Below are positions 20,482 to 30,828 of a stretch of DNA of 64,000 bases, in pieces. Position numbers and translations under genes: made by a program. The notes under the pieces were generated by a model, which saw nothing but the letters and a program-made list of their open reading frames with translations, was not told where the DNA came from and did no database searches. The stretch is from positions 41,289,105-41,353,104 of the forward strand of contig OY829542.1 in the NCBI GenBank assembly GCA_963691705.1, read 5' to 3'. This stretch comes from Viola odorata (lineage: Eukaryota; Streptophyta; Magnoliopsida; Malpighiales; Violaceae). Every line of letters starts with the position of its first letter. Positions within the stretch are counted from its first letter, which is position 1.

Positions 20482-22839
20482 TCATTTCGACGCGTCTTCT
20501 CTAAAATACACAGGCAGCGTTGTGACTCCAATTACAGGTATAGGGATGCCGTCCACTCCGATAATTGGTTTCTTGCAAGGCGCCAGTTCACTGGTAGGGC
20601 GTTTCATGAGATTATATGCTTCCAACGAAAATAAGTTTACCGCACTGCCGTTATCAATGAGGGTCCTTCGTACGCCATGGCTCCCAACAACCGGTGTGAC
20701 TACTAGCGTGTCATTATGAGGGAAGACAACGCCCTTCTCATCTTCTTCCGAAAAAGATATTACCATCCTGTCCAGTGCATCAATCACTCCTTTTTTTATA
20801 GGTTGGCTTTCCCGTTTCCGCTTCTCTCCTGCCACGAGTGTTGCTGGGGTAATCTCATCCAGGAACGACGCGCCCCCAGCGATAATGTTAATGATGGGGA
20901 TGTCCTCGTCATACATCATTAGTGCTTCTTTTCCCTTGGCCTCAGAAGTCCCACTGCTCCTAAGGGGAGGAGGCAATTGATGGTCACCTAACGCCCCGTG
21001 CGGAGGGTCGCTCCTGGTTTCTTCTCTCATACAAGTGGCGAATTCTCCAAGATAGCCTTCTTCCAACAGGCGCTTTATTGCTAACTTCAATTCCCTGCAC
21101 GCCTCTGTAGAATGCCCCTTAACCTTATGGAATTTACAAAAAGCGTTTTCCCTTCCTCCCATGACCACCCCTGGCTTCACAGGGGCTGGATAGCGGATCG
21201 GCAGGTTCCGCTGCTGAATGATGGCTAAGATTTCCGCTCGTGGGAGTGTAAGGGGAGGAATGTCGGGATCGTATATTCGACCCTTAGGGGGATCCCCCTG
21301 TCGCTGAACATTCAGACCGCTGCCCCTTCCTCTAGAGTAATTACCCTTCTGGCGAATCGTCGCCTTGGGGATGTAATCTTTCCGCTGGGTGTATTCATCA
21401 CCCGGACGGGTGTCGTGGGTCATACTGCCTTGAGCCGTGGGAGCAGGAGGGGCGTTCTGGGGCGCATCCCGTATCCTGTTTCTATATTCCTCTTCTTCCA
21501 TTCTCTTATAATTGTGAGCCTTCAACCTTAACGCGTCTAAAGTCATTGGGGGGTCCACCATCAGCGTATCTCTCAGCTTCCCATATCCGCAATTCCGCTT
21601 CAAAGCTTCTATGGCGAAATCAATAGTAATACCAGGAGTTAGCGACATTTCCATATCAAAACGACCAAGATAACTATTCAAAGACTCCTCTGGTTTTCTA
21701 CATATATCAAACAAGGCTACTGTAGACTTTCGAATGGGGATAGTTGTGCTGAAGTGACTCTTAAACTTGGCCTCTAGTTGCGGGAAATTATCAATTGATC
21801 GAGCAGGAAGTCCTTCAAACTAGAGGCGGGCTACTCCCGACAATGTCATAACAAATATTTGACACAACGCCGCGTCGTTGTGCGTTTGAAACTGGACGAA
21901 ATCCTTCACCTTATTAAGATGCGAGATGGGGTCTTTGGTGCCATCGTATGATTCCGTGGGGAGCTTAACATGTCGGCTGACCCTGTGGTGCCTTACACGG
22001 TGGGTGAAAGGATGACCAGCGGTGTCATCCAAGATCTCACGATCATGAAGAGGAGGAGACACGTCCAGGTGTCGCCGGTGCCATCGAAGCTCCGGGGTGC
22101 GCTGCTGCCTGGGAGACCAGCTGCGACTCCTAGGCGAATGGGTTTGACGCCTCCTACTGCCTGATCTCTCACTTCGCTCCATAGATACCTCCCTACCAGC
22201 TCCCTCTCTCCTGCCATCCCAACGCTCTCTGTATTCATCTACCAGTCACTCTACTCAAGAGACAGGAATCCGCGGTATCCGCGGTATGTAGTGCTCCTCC
22301 TGTCCGTCTGCCAGTTGCGCAAAGCTGAATGGTATGCTTATGGCAGGTGAGGTCAGAGGGACACTCTCCTGGCGACGAGGCGATACTGGTCGATCAGCGA
22401 CAATGGACGGGGTGAAAATAACTCGAGGAGACACACCTGATGTCGCGGTACTAGAAGTGGGGCCTGCGGCCATCCCAATTAAATAGTCCAAGTGGTCTCG
22501 AAGAGCTAACATCGAACTTACCGACGGAGTAGTAGGGCCATCCATCCTAGAACTTACAAGCGGAGGGGTGGAGTGACTGGGTCCGCCTGTGTGGGAAAAT
22601 GGGGCACCCATTGAGGAAATAAGGGAACCTATTTGCGGAAACGGGGTACCCGTTTGAGAAAACGGGGTGCCCATTTGAGAAAACGGGGTGCCAGTTGTCA
22701 GCCCGAAAAGAAAGCCTGTCTGCACAGAGGAAGTTTCACGTGATGTGACATATGTACTTGACGAAGACGTGGAAAAAAGTTCCCTACGCGCGTGAACCCC
22801 ACGAGTATGAGGGGGTATGGATTCTGAATCTGAAGCCAT
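20482..22839 (-). pseudogene. Inner element gag and protease
   Basis: The start is ATG at 22839 (MASDSESIPPHTRGVHARRE). The N-terminal ~195 codons are Ser/Thr/Pro-rich with short GTPFSQ/GAPFSH repeats, then the frame shifts near 22255. The gag core follows (ESYDGTKDPISHLNKVKDF, QIFVMTLSGVARL, FDMEMSLTPG). TAG at 21820-21822 stands where the family has Trp (ARLWFEGLP). A zinc-knuckle-like motif C-x2-H-x4-H-x4-C (CKFHKVKGHSTEAC) lies near 21120-21160. The protease motif is LIDNGSAVNLFS (near 20650), with D-N-G-S in place of the commoner D-T/S-G-A/S. Gag packages the RNA and the protease cleaves the polyprotein. Confidence 0.85.
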
Positions 22840-22902
22840 GATCCTTCGACTCTCAAAAAGAACAGAGCTTGGTTACTAAGGAAAACTCACTTAATTAACC
22901 AA

Positions 22903-22922
22903 GGCTCTCAGCGAAAACACCA
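22903..22922 (-). other. Possible primer binding site of the inner element
   Basis: Two bases after the 5' LTR end the sense strand reads TGGTGTTTTCGCTGAGAGCC. It begins with TGG as a site complementary to a tRNA 3'-CCA end should. I could not match it to a specific tRNA. Confidence 0.35.
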
Positions 22923-22924
22923 CT

Positions 22925-23457
22925 TGATAAGAGTCCGAGGGATACTGAGCAGGATCGGCTTGATTTGGGCTGGTCGGGAACACTGTACTGGGGTCTTCGT
23001 CACCTGCAAAGCGCCGGAGGGGGTCTCCGGCGTAAACACTCCAATGCCAAAGTCAGTGCAGATAGTCAAAATGGTAGGGGTTCAGTACGCTATCTTAGGC
23101 TTACCCCCTTGTCTGAAAAGGTGGGGGTATTTATAAGGAAAGGAAGGAGTGTACCGACAGGGGGTGGGAATAGTCCCTGGTAGGTGTCGTTGGGGTGATA
23201 GATGCCGCTGGGGTGGCATTGAGTGATGTCATGTGGGATGACGTCATGCGGAGTGACGTCATGGATGACCTGGGATGGGATGCCGTCGTGCGGATGCCGC
23301 ATGAGAGCCCCCTCGCTGAGGTCGACCATCCCAGGGTCGGTCGCCAGGCTAAGGGCGGTAAGAACAGGGTCTCGTCTCCCGCGGCGGGTACAGTATGTTG
23401 GCCGGGTCACCCGGCGAGGTAGTGGAGATGCCACTTCTATGGTATCGATAGTTGTCA
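22925..23457 (-). repeat. 5' LTR of the inner element (533 bp)
   Basis: It begins TGATAAGAG and ends GTTGTCA on +. On the sense (-) strand it reads TGACAAC at the 5' end and CTTATCA at the 3' end. A TATA box lies near 23129-23136 (- strand), with TGACGTCA motifs at 23239 and 23254. It is the promoter for the sense gag-pol transcript. Confidence 0.95.
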
Positions 23458-23462
23458 GTAAG
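23458..23462. repeat. Target-site duplication GTAAG, right copy
   Basis: GTAAG follows the LTR terminus GTTGTCA at 23457 and matches 7149-7153. Five-base duplications are typical for Ty3/gypsy integration. Confidence 0.95.
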
Positions 23463-23770
23463 GAGAAAGACGCGAGCAATGAGTACGATCCTAGAAAAGC
23501 AAAAAGACGCTTTGATCTCGTCAGTCCCTAGGGCACGCCAACCCCTATCGTATCCACGAACAGACATGTGTATTCTAGCCATTATGACTTCTCTCTCGCA
23601 TTAATGAGGGAATCCCGAGCATTAAATGCTCTGAAAAGTGGTATCAATTTTCAAATCAAGACAAGCGCAATAACATAAGGACCAAGATAACGCGGCGCAG
23701 TGTTAACCCCACGGGCAGTTGATGAGATAACGCAAAAGAAAGAGATAACGCTACAAAGATCAATCATTAT
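23463..23770. other. Outer element spacer right of the nested insertion
   Basis: This is the outer element's sequence between aORF1 (its 3' end at 23771) and the insertion point. Several GATAACG motifs occur. No coding character is seen. Confidence 0.5.
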
Positions 23771-26122
23771 TCAAAAGAGAATCCTAAACGCTGTTACAAG
23801 GCAGGCGTTATTTGTTATTACAAACCGAATGGGATCAATGTTCGAAATAAGAAAGAAATAGCAATTAACGGAGATGAGAGGTGCTCTTGACGTCCTCCGC
23901 GGCATCAGCACCGTCCGATTACGGGAGCGCCCGGCATCGCCCCCGTCGCCTCCCTCCTCCTCTCCCGAAGAAAGAAAACCTTCTTCACTCACGTCTATTT
24001 TGTTCATTTTTTCAGAGGCATAATCGACTATCTTAGCAGGATCGAAAGACCCACTGCGATAGTAGTCCGCGAATCCGGCGGTAAAGGCTCGCACGACTCT
24101 CTTCTTCCACCAGTTTATCTTTAAGGGCACCTTTGCCAGTTCCGCGTTACAAGCCAATATCTCTTCACGAAGAAAAGAATTTCTCTTGTCAGCCGACACC
24201 AGCTCTGCCTCCAACAACCCAACTTTGGCCTTCCTCTCAACCAACTCTGCCTCTAGCAACTCAACTTTGGCTTTCCCCTTAGACTTCTCCCTTGCAAGTT
24301 CAGCACGGCAATCATTCAGCTCCGCCAAGGTACGAGTCTGAAGTCGTGTCAACTCCTTCACTTTAATCAAGGCAGCATCCAACCGCCCCTTCGAGTCAGG
24401 TGAACCTCGAAGCTTGTCACCATGAGCCTCAAGAAAGTAATGCACTTGGCGGAAGCCGACCAGTGCGTCATTCAGAACACGTGCGTGCTGAATATCGGGG
24501 GGAAGCCACAGCAACGCTTCTTTATTCTCAGGCGAACCGAATATCTCACCTGCCAGGAAGGCCGTCAGCTGATCTCGCGACAACGGGTCCGATATCCCTA
24601 AGGCACGGAGCCCACTGGTGCCAAAGGTATCCAGCCAGTAGGAAGGAACCCCTTGAGAACCCTGGTGGGAAAGATTGGCGATAACAGAAGGAGCGGAACC
24701 TTTAGTGGAACCGTCGATACCCGAAATGGAAGTAAAGAACAATGGTTGTAGACCCACAGTCGAGGGTCATGCAGTGTACTTGAGCCAGGAGCTAGCGTTA
24801 CCACGTCAGGAATGCAGGAGGAAATGGGAGAGTCAAGGACGTTAAGCGGCGGAAGCGAATCTGCCGCTAGTGGAGCCTCAGTAACCATGGGAGGAATGAC
24901 AGTTGACGCCTCAGTAACCTTTGTCGCTTTAGAAGTACTCGCCACGGTAGAAATGTCAACACTCGTGGTAGGGACTTCATCAACCTTCTTTGAAAAGATC
25001 TCAGTAGCTTGAGCAGTTTTCTCAACTCTGAGTTTCTTCCATTGAGTTGCGGAAGCATGGCGAAGCTCTGTCTCAATATCCATATCCTCGCTGTCGCTAT
25101 CAGTTATCCTAGTTACGGGTCGGCTCGAAGTTGCTTCTCTACCTCGAACCGGTAACCAATTGTCAAGAAAATGAGAGGCTTGAGCAGGAATACCGCGCCC
25201 TCTCCCTGCGACTGTTTTAGTCCTCTTCTTCTTCGACGGAGTACTTTGACGGCTAGGACCCTCGGGAGGGGGAGAGGCTAGTAGCGTTTGGAGCGGCACC
25301 ACGTTCAAAGGGGTATTATTCATTTCGGGTGATTGACCCTCACCGTTTTCTGCCAACGAAGTGTGTTAGAACGGCAAGCAAGTCAAAGCGATAACGGGAG
25401 AAGAGAAAAACTCACCTATAATGCACTCTTCCAAACGCCTGTACAAAGCAAATTCCCGAATACGGAAAGATGTATCTATCTCTAGTAAGGCGTTAGCATG
25501 AGCCAACTCATCCCTAGTCAACACTACTGGATTTACCCAGGTAGCACTAGTAATCTCCCGATTGAAGCCCCTATGCCACAAACGGGAAGGCAGTTCAAGA
25601 ACGAAGAAACCGCTCTTCCAATCAGCCACAGTCTCCTCAAAGCCCTGGAACTTCTGCCAAAACGACTGGACAAATGTGTCATTCCACCTTGGGGCGATAT
25701 CGACTAGATAGTTGCGACAACTTAGACTGAAGAATTTGCAGAATAAATTGACAGAGGGAGTAAGGATATTCTTCGTCTCGCAAGCACGAATAAAAGCATA
25801 AATCCCACACCAAGAAGAAGGAGTTATCTGGACAGGATTAAGATCATATCGGCGCAACAATTTCTCTACAGAGGTATGAATTGGGAAACGAAAGCCATAA
25901 AGGAACATCTTAAAATAAACCAATCTATATCTTCCCCACAATGGGTCGTGAAGTCGAAAACCGTCCTCAGGAATGAGTGGGAAACAGTCAGGGAGAAAAG
26001 AGATACCGTGACCCTCTAGTTCAGCCTTCAGAACCGTCGGTCACGAAAAAAATACTGTGTGTTCTCTCGATTTCTGGATCTAAGGGTCTCTGAAAACCCC
26101 TGGTAACTCTAGTGTGACGCAT
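23771..26122 (-). pseudogene. Outer element antisense gene aORF1 (Transposase_28-like, spliced, frameshifted)
   Basis: The likely start is ATG at 26122 (MRHTRVTRGFQRPLDPEIER), aligning with MPRTRSQ of the inner copy. The frame breaks after about 34 codons (TGA) and resumes near 26000. The conserved domain follows (YRLVYFKMFLYGFRFPIHTS, ITPSSWCGIYAFIRACETK, IAPRWNDTFVQSFWQKF, GFFVLELPSRLWHRGFNRE). An intron at 25350-25415 joins it to a Ser/Thr-rich region (25349 down to about 24760), with a frameshift near 24765. The last exon part (24757-23771) carries a coiled coil with a repeated KAKVELLEAELVERKAKVGL segment. The inner copy has the same order. Function unknown. Confidence 0.78.
25350..25415 (-). 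other. Intron of outer aORF1 (66 bp, GT-AG, phase 1)
   Basis: The donor is TTATAG|GTGAGTTTTTC and the acceptor is CGTTGGCAG|AAAACGG. It falls at the same codon position as the 63-bp intron of the inner copy (10589-10651). Confidence 0.85.
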
Positions 26123-26409
26123 AGCGAACCAGTAAAAGAAAAACCAAAGCAAAAGAGGAGCAAAATACCTTGAGGAAGAAATCGATGAATAGACCGCCGG
26201 CGCCGATAAACGGTTGAAGAAATTTCCCTTGAACAAAAGAAGAATCAGAAAGAAAGAATAACGGAGAAAAATTCGAAGCGCTAGTAAAAGTGTGAGAAGA
26301 AAGTAGTTATTTCCTTTTAAATGTCAAAACTCAGTGACTGAGCGACCTGTGAGAACAAGACGACCCCAAGGGTATTTCTGTCTTCATACCAGCATTAAGA
26401 CCGGAACAT

Positions 26410-26834
26410 TACAGTGTCTGCCAGGCGCCAACCGTGGGGGTTGTCGCCCCCTCAAGAAGAGAAGAACCCTGGGATGGTCGACATCAGCGCCGGAGGGAGG
26501 GGGGTCTCACACGTTATCTACTCATGCGCACGGCGTCATCCCATCCCAGGTCAGCCATGACGTCACTTGAGGCGTTATCTTCCCAAGATAACGCCTCCCC
26601 CTAGAGGTAACGCCCATGCTCTGCCTATAAATACCCCACCACTAAAGATGAGAGGTAAGCCTAAGATTGCTACTCGAACCTCTGCCATTTGGAACAACCT
26701 TACTAACTTAAGCATCGGAGTGTCTACGCCGGAGCCCCCCTCCGGTGCTTTGCAGGTATACTCGACGACGATTATAGTAACTCCGAGCGGTCATAATCCT
26801 CACCCCCGATTCTCCAGAAGTCCGTATCTTATCA
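26410..26834 (+). repeat. 3' LTR of the outer element (right end exact, left end approximate)
   Basis: It aligns with the inner LTR on the sense strand: CCTGGGATGGTCGAC, CATCCCATCCCAGGTCA, TGACGTCA, TATAAATACCCC at 26626-26637, AAGCCTAAGAT, then ACGCCGGAG...CCTCCGG...TTTGCAGGT, ending TCTTATCA at 26834. The left boundary is uncertain, because no clear TGATAA start is visible between 26290 and 26470. Confidence 0.75.
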
Positions 26835-27632
26835 TCAAAAACCCCAATTGTTGTCCAACCCATCGTCGGCCACCCAGCGACCGGTGCACCTCCATTTATA
26901 ATATCTTAAGTGTCTTTAAAACCAAAAGTTAGAAGATGATAATTTTGGTAAATCTAAAAGTACCATAATTAGCCTAATATATCACAACATATACAATTTA
27001 AAGTATTCCGTTAAAGTTTCAGCACCAAGTTTACTTTGTATTTTATGGGTCGTTGGTTTGGGAAAATAACTTTTTTAAGAAAAATGTTTTACGTGGAATC
27101 TATTTTTTTTGAAAAATGAGAGGTAACGCCCACGCTCTGCCTATAAATACCCCACCATTCAAGATGAGAGGTAAGCCTAAGATCGCTACTCGAACCTCTG
27201 TCATTTGGAGCAGCCTTACTAACTTAAGCATCGGAGTGTCTACGCCGGAGCCCCCCCTCCGGCGCTTTCCAGGTATACTCGACGATGATTACAGTAACTC
27301 CGAGCGGCCATAATCCTCACCCCCGATTCTCCAGAAGTCTGTATCTTATCATCAAAAGCCCCAATTGTTGTCCAGCCCATCGTCGGCTACCCAGCGACCA
27401 GTGCACCTCCATTTGTAATATCTTAAGTGTCTTTAAAACCAAAAGTTAGAAGATGATAATCGTGGTAAATCTAAACCATAATTAGCCTAATATATCACAA
27501 CACATACATTTTAAAGTATTCCATTAGAGTTTCAGCACCAAGTTTACTTTGTATTTTATGGGTCGTTGGTTTGGGAAAATAACTTTTTTAAGAAAAATAT
27601 TTTACGTGGAATCTATTTTTTTTTTTAAATGA
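26604..27632. repeat. 516-bp tandem segmental duplication spanning the outer LTR end and flanking DNA
   Basis: Copy 1 (26604-27119) and copy 2 (27120 to about 27632) both contain the last ~230 bp of the LTR and the same ~280 bp of flank (CCCAATTGTTGTCCA...). The junction has the shared string GAGGTAACGCC. The LTR end recurs at 27351. Confidence 0.92.
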
Positions 27633-28510
27633 ATTATTTTCTGTTATTTGATTGTTCACCTAGAAAATATTTTTAGTATTTGAATGCAGTAGAAAAGTAA
27701 GTTCTTTTCCTGTATTTTTATATAATATTATTTTTTTTGGTAATTTATGAGAAAAAAAATTATGCACATTTCATTCATAGGTGGGGGGCGGGGGGATATT
27801 CCTTCTTCTTTTTAGACTTAACATTACGATTTATTCTTAGTTTTTAGTTCCTAAAACACAAGAGTTATAATTTTAAATGTTTATATTGATTAATAATAAT
27901 AAATAAATAAAATCTAATTAGTCCTAAAATTCATATTTAGTATTTTTAATTTTTCCATTAAAAAATTGTAGGCCTTTTCATTCCCTTTTTCTTTGTTAAT
28001 ACCCACAAGAAAAACCAAAAATAATCAACTGGTTCACAATCAAATAGTTAATAATTATTAACTAATTAAGTAAAATCCAAATAATAACATAAATTATTTA
28101 AATTTATATATTTATTTCAACATTAATTAAATATTTTATTTTGGTCAAACATTAATGATTTAATATTAATTATAGGAATAGTTGTGAAATTTAAATTAAT
28201 TTAAATAATTTTGAATGGTTTATGACCTATAGTTTTATTCATGCTTTGAAAAAGAAAACTATAAGTGTTGCCATGAAAAGGATAAAACTCATTTTTAAAA
28301 GATTAAAGAAAATTTAAAAAAAAGTAGATATATAATTACTCTATATTAAGTTGGAGATTATGTCGTTGTAGTTTTTAATTTTATTTATTTATTATGTAGA
28401 GTAAGAAAACTGAATTTGTTTTAAAAAAAAATTGAATTAGGAAAGAGAAAAAAAAAAGAAGAAACGAAAATGAGTAGGAAACGATTTATGCTCATTGTTA
28501 AGAGGAAGTC
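27633..28510. other. AT-rich intergenic DNA without recognisable genes
   Basis: It is highly AT-rich with poly-A/T runs and a GTGGGGGGCGGGGGG tract at 27781-27795. No ORF, tRNA or repeat of note is seen. Confidence 0.6.
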
Positions 28511-28919
28511 ATTTTCTTTAGGGGTGTACACGGGCCGGTTCGGTCCGGTTTTTGGGCTAGAACCGGACCGAACCGGAAATTACCGGTTCTTGTCCGAGAC
28601 AGAACCGGACCGGACTGGACTCTACCGGTCCGGGCAGGGCCGGTTCTAATTTTTCCGGGTCGGACCGGGCTGATTCTGGTTCTGACCTGGAAAATTTTTA
28701 TTTTATTTTTTATTTTTTTCTTAATAAACCCATTTCATCCTCTTCTGGGTAAATGGAGAAAAAATAAAAAAGATATTCATATCAATCTACTCCACCTCAA
28801 TTTTAATTTCCAAATCAAAACAATTGACAATTGAAATCCTTTCATAATTGTAACCTATTGTACATGCAAATCTCCATATACCCAGCATTCACATTCACCT
28901 GGGTCCCAATTTAGGCATT

Positions 28920-29263
28920 TCTGGGCAAATGAGAAGTATGCAATATAAAAGGAAAATCAAGCGACAGAAGAAATAAGCGAATGACGCCATACAATTAAGA
29001 GAGGAAAGGAGGAAGAAGCCGCGACTGCGACTAATTTTGTTGCGATGAGAGAGGAGAGGAGGTAGCCGCGAGAGAGAGGAGAGGTAGCTGACGACCGCGA
29101 GAGAGAGTGAGGTGGCTGACGCCCGGCGACTGCGAGAGAGAGCGACGTGACTAACAGTCGGCGACTGCGACTGCGGCTGCGACTGCGGCTGCGACTGCAA
29201 GAGTGAGGGAGGCCGTAGGCGACGGGAGAGGAGAGGAGAGGTTGCGGCTGCTGTGTTGAATTT

Positions 29264-29299
<36 letters not shown>

Positions 29300-29300
29300 T
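28920..29300. repeat. GA-rich minisatellite within the hAT-like element
   Basis: It contains GAGAGAGGAGAGG and GCGACTGCGACTGCGGCTGC repeats and ends in a (GA)n tract at 29265-29297. The ORF on the - strand through it is low complexity (SLSLSLSL, QSQPQSQPQSQ) and not a convincing gene. Confidence 0.75.
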
Positions 29301-30641
29301 AGGGCTTGCTCCAATCTTATTTCAATTTCAATTTGGTTGAATGTCAAAACGACGTCGTTTTGACATTAAACACGTCGTTTTGACATTGAACATGATTTAC
29401 AATAATACATTAGCAATTTAAACATTAATAAAATTTAAATTAATAGTATAAAATTCTAAACAATTAGTCAATTTTAATTTTATGACAATTGATAATAATT
29501 AATAACTATATTATTAATAATTAATGGTCTTACTTTATACATATTAACTATATAAATGGCTATTACAATTTACAATAATATATTACTAGTATGTGTCATC
29601 TTAACTATATAAATGGCTATTAAAATTTTATTTCTTATGTCATATAACATCCTTAATAAAATTTTGTATTTAAAGTAACAAATAAAAAGAAAAAAAATGA
29701 GGACTTTTAATTGAGTTTAAAAGAAAAAAATGAAAAATGCATAATACATTAGTAATTTAAACATTAATACAATTTAAATTAAAAGCACAAAACTCTAAAC
29801 AATTAGTCAATTTTAATTTTATGACAATTTATAATAATTAATAACTATATTATTAATAACTAATGGTCTTACTTTATACATATTAACTATATAAATGACT
29901 ATTACAATTTACAATAATATATTACTAGTATGTGTCATCTTAAGTATATAAATGGCTATTAAAATTTTATTTCTTATGTCATATAACATCCTTAATAAAA
30001 TTTTGTATTTAAAGTAACAAATAAAAAGAAAACAAATGAGGACTTTTAATTGAGTTTAAAAGAAAAAAAGGAAAAATGCATAATACATTAGTAATTTAAA
30101 CATTAATATAATTTAAATTAAAAGCATAAAACTCTAAACAATTAGTCAATTTTAATTTTATGACAATTGATAATAATTAATAACTATATTATTAATAATT
30201 AATGGTCTTACTTTATACATATTAACTATATAAATGGCTATTACAAATAATATAGTTAATTTTTATATTATTTTAAAAAAATATCGATAGATTTTTATTT
30301 AAGTATCCACTGCCTCGTTTGTTTTGCAAAAATGATTTCTCAGAAATAATTTTCCTCTATTTACCAATGTTTGTTACAAGAGAATAAATGGTACAAAAAA
30401 AACAAGTTCCATTCCAAGGAAAAACCACAAGCAAAGTTGAAGAAAATTAGGGGTGTACAAGAACCGGTCCGGATCGAGAACCGGCCCGGAACTGATCTTT
30501 TTTTGACCCGGACCGGCCCGGCTCGTTACTTTTTTTTTTTTACTCGGACCGGACCGGACTGGAATTTCCTGTTCGGTCCGGTTCTTCACCCCCCAAATCT
30601 GGGAACCGGTAGAACCGGAAGTATATATATGTGTTATCAAA

Positions 30642-30720
30642 GTTTCCATTTGGTTTAATGGTAAACCCATCACCTATTGTATTAAAGGAGAGAGGTTCAA
30701 ATCTTCTTGGCTCCCACTTT
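30642..30720 (+). other. tRNA-like sequence with Pol III box A/B motifs (copy in A)
   Basis: GGTTTAATGGTAAACC can fold as a D-arm (GTTT...AAAC). AGAGGTTCAAATCTTCT forms a perfect T-arm with a TTCAAAT loop. The segment ends GGCTCCCA and is followed by a run of T. The acceptor stem does not close, so it is not a functional tRNA; it may be a tRNA-derived SINE head or relic. The inverted copy is at 33122-33200. Confidence 0.4.
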
Positions 30721-30785
30721 TTTTTTTCTTTCTAAACTTAACTCATTCTTTTTCTTTTTTCCTTCTAAACTATATTAAAATTCCT

Positions 30786-30828
<43 letters not shown>

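Larger units (their letters stand above)
7154..23457 (-). mobile_element. Inner complete Tat-lineage LTR retrotransposon (16.3 kb) with four antisense genes
   Basis: Two LTRs in the same orientation bound a 15.2-kb interior, flanked by the 5-bp duplication GTAAG. The sense strand is -. The order is 5' LTR (22925-23457), gag-protease (22839 down to 20482), pol (20472 down to 16941), a hairpin satellite (16320-16940), ~80-bp repeats (15780-16260), then genes on the + strand (12719-15012, 9874-12039, 8868-9356, 7932-8318), then the 3' LTR (7154-7702). It is homologous to the outer element along pol, the 3'UTR array, aORF1 and aORF2. The proteins are interrupted by several stops and an RT deletion, so it is probably immobile without help. 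Confidence 0.95.
1..26834 (+). mobile_element. Outer Tat-lineage Ty3/gypsy LTR retrotransposon, 3' part, split by a nested element
   Basis: On the + strand the order is pol (1-3160), 3'UTR tandem repeats (3284-3970), two genes on the opposite strand (4889-7058 and 23771-26122), then a 3' LTR ending in TTATCA at 26834. A second complete element (7154-23457) sits between the two antisense genes; removing it and one GTAAG target copy restores the outer element. The 5' LTR and gag lie left of the window. The dual RNase H, absence of a chromodomain, 3'UTR tandem repeats and antisense ORFs all fit the Tat lineage. Many stops and frameshifts show it is dead. Confidence 0.85.

Noticed and set aside
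26290..26470. Exact left boundary of the outer 3' LTR
   Set aside because: No TGATAA or matching terminal repeat was found; only an approximate start is given.
28895..29347. 150-aa ORF on the - strand
   Set aside because: Low-complexity translation of a GA-rich minisatellite (SLSLSLSL, QSQPQSQ); no gene-like structure.
30642..30720. Functional tRNA gene
   Set aside because: D-arm- and T-arm-like motifs are present, but the acceptor stem does not pair (the 3' side GGCTCCC has no matching 5' side). Listed only as tRNA-like.
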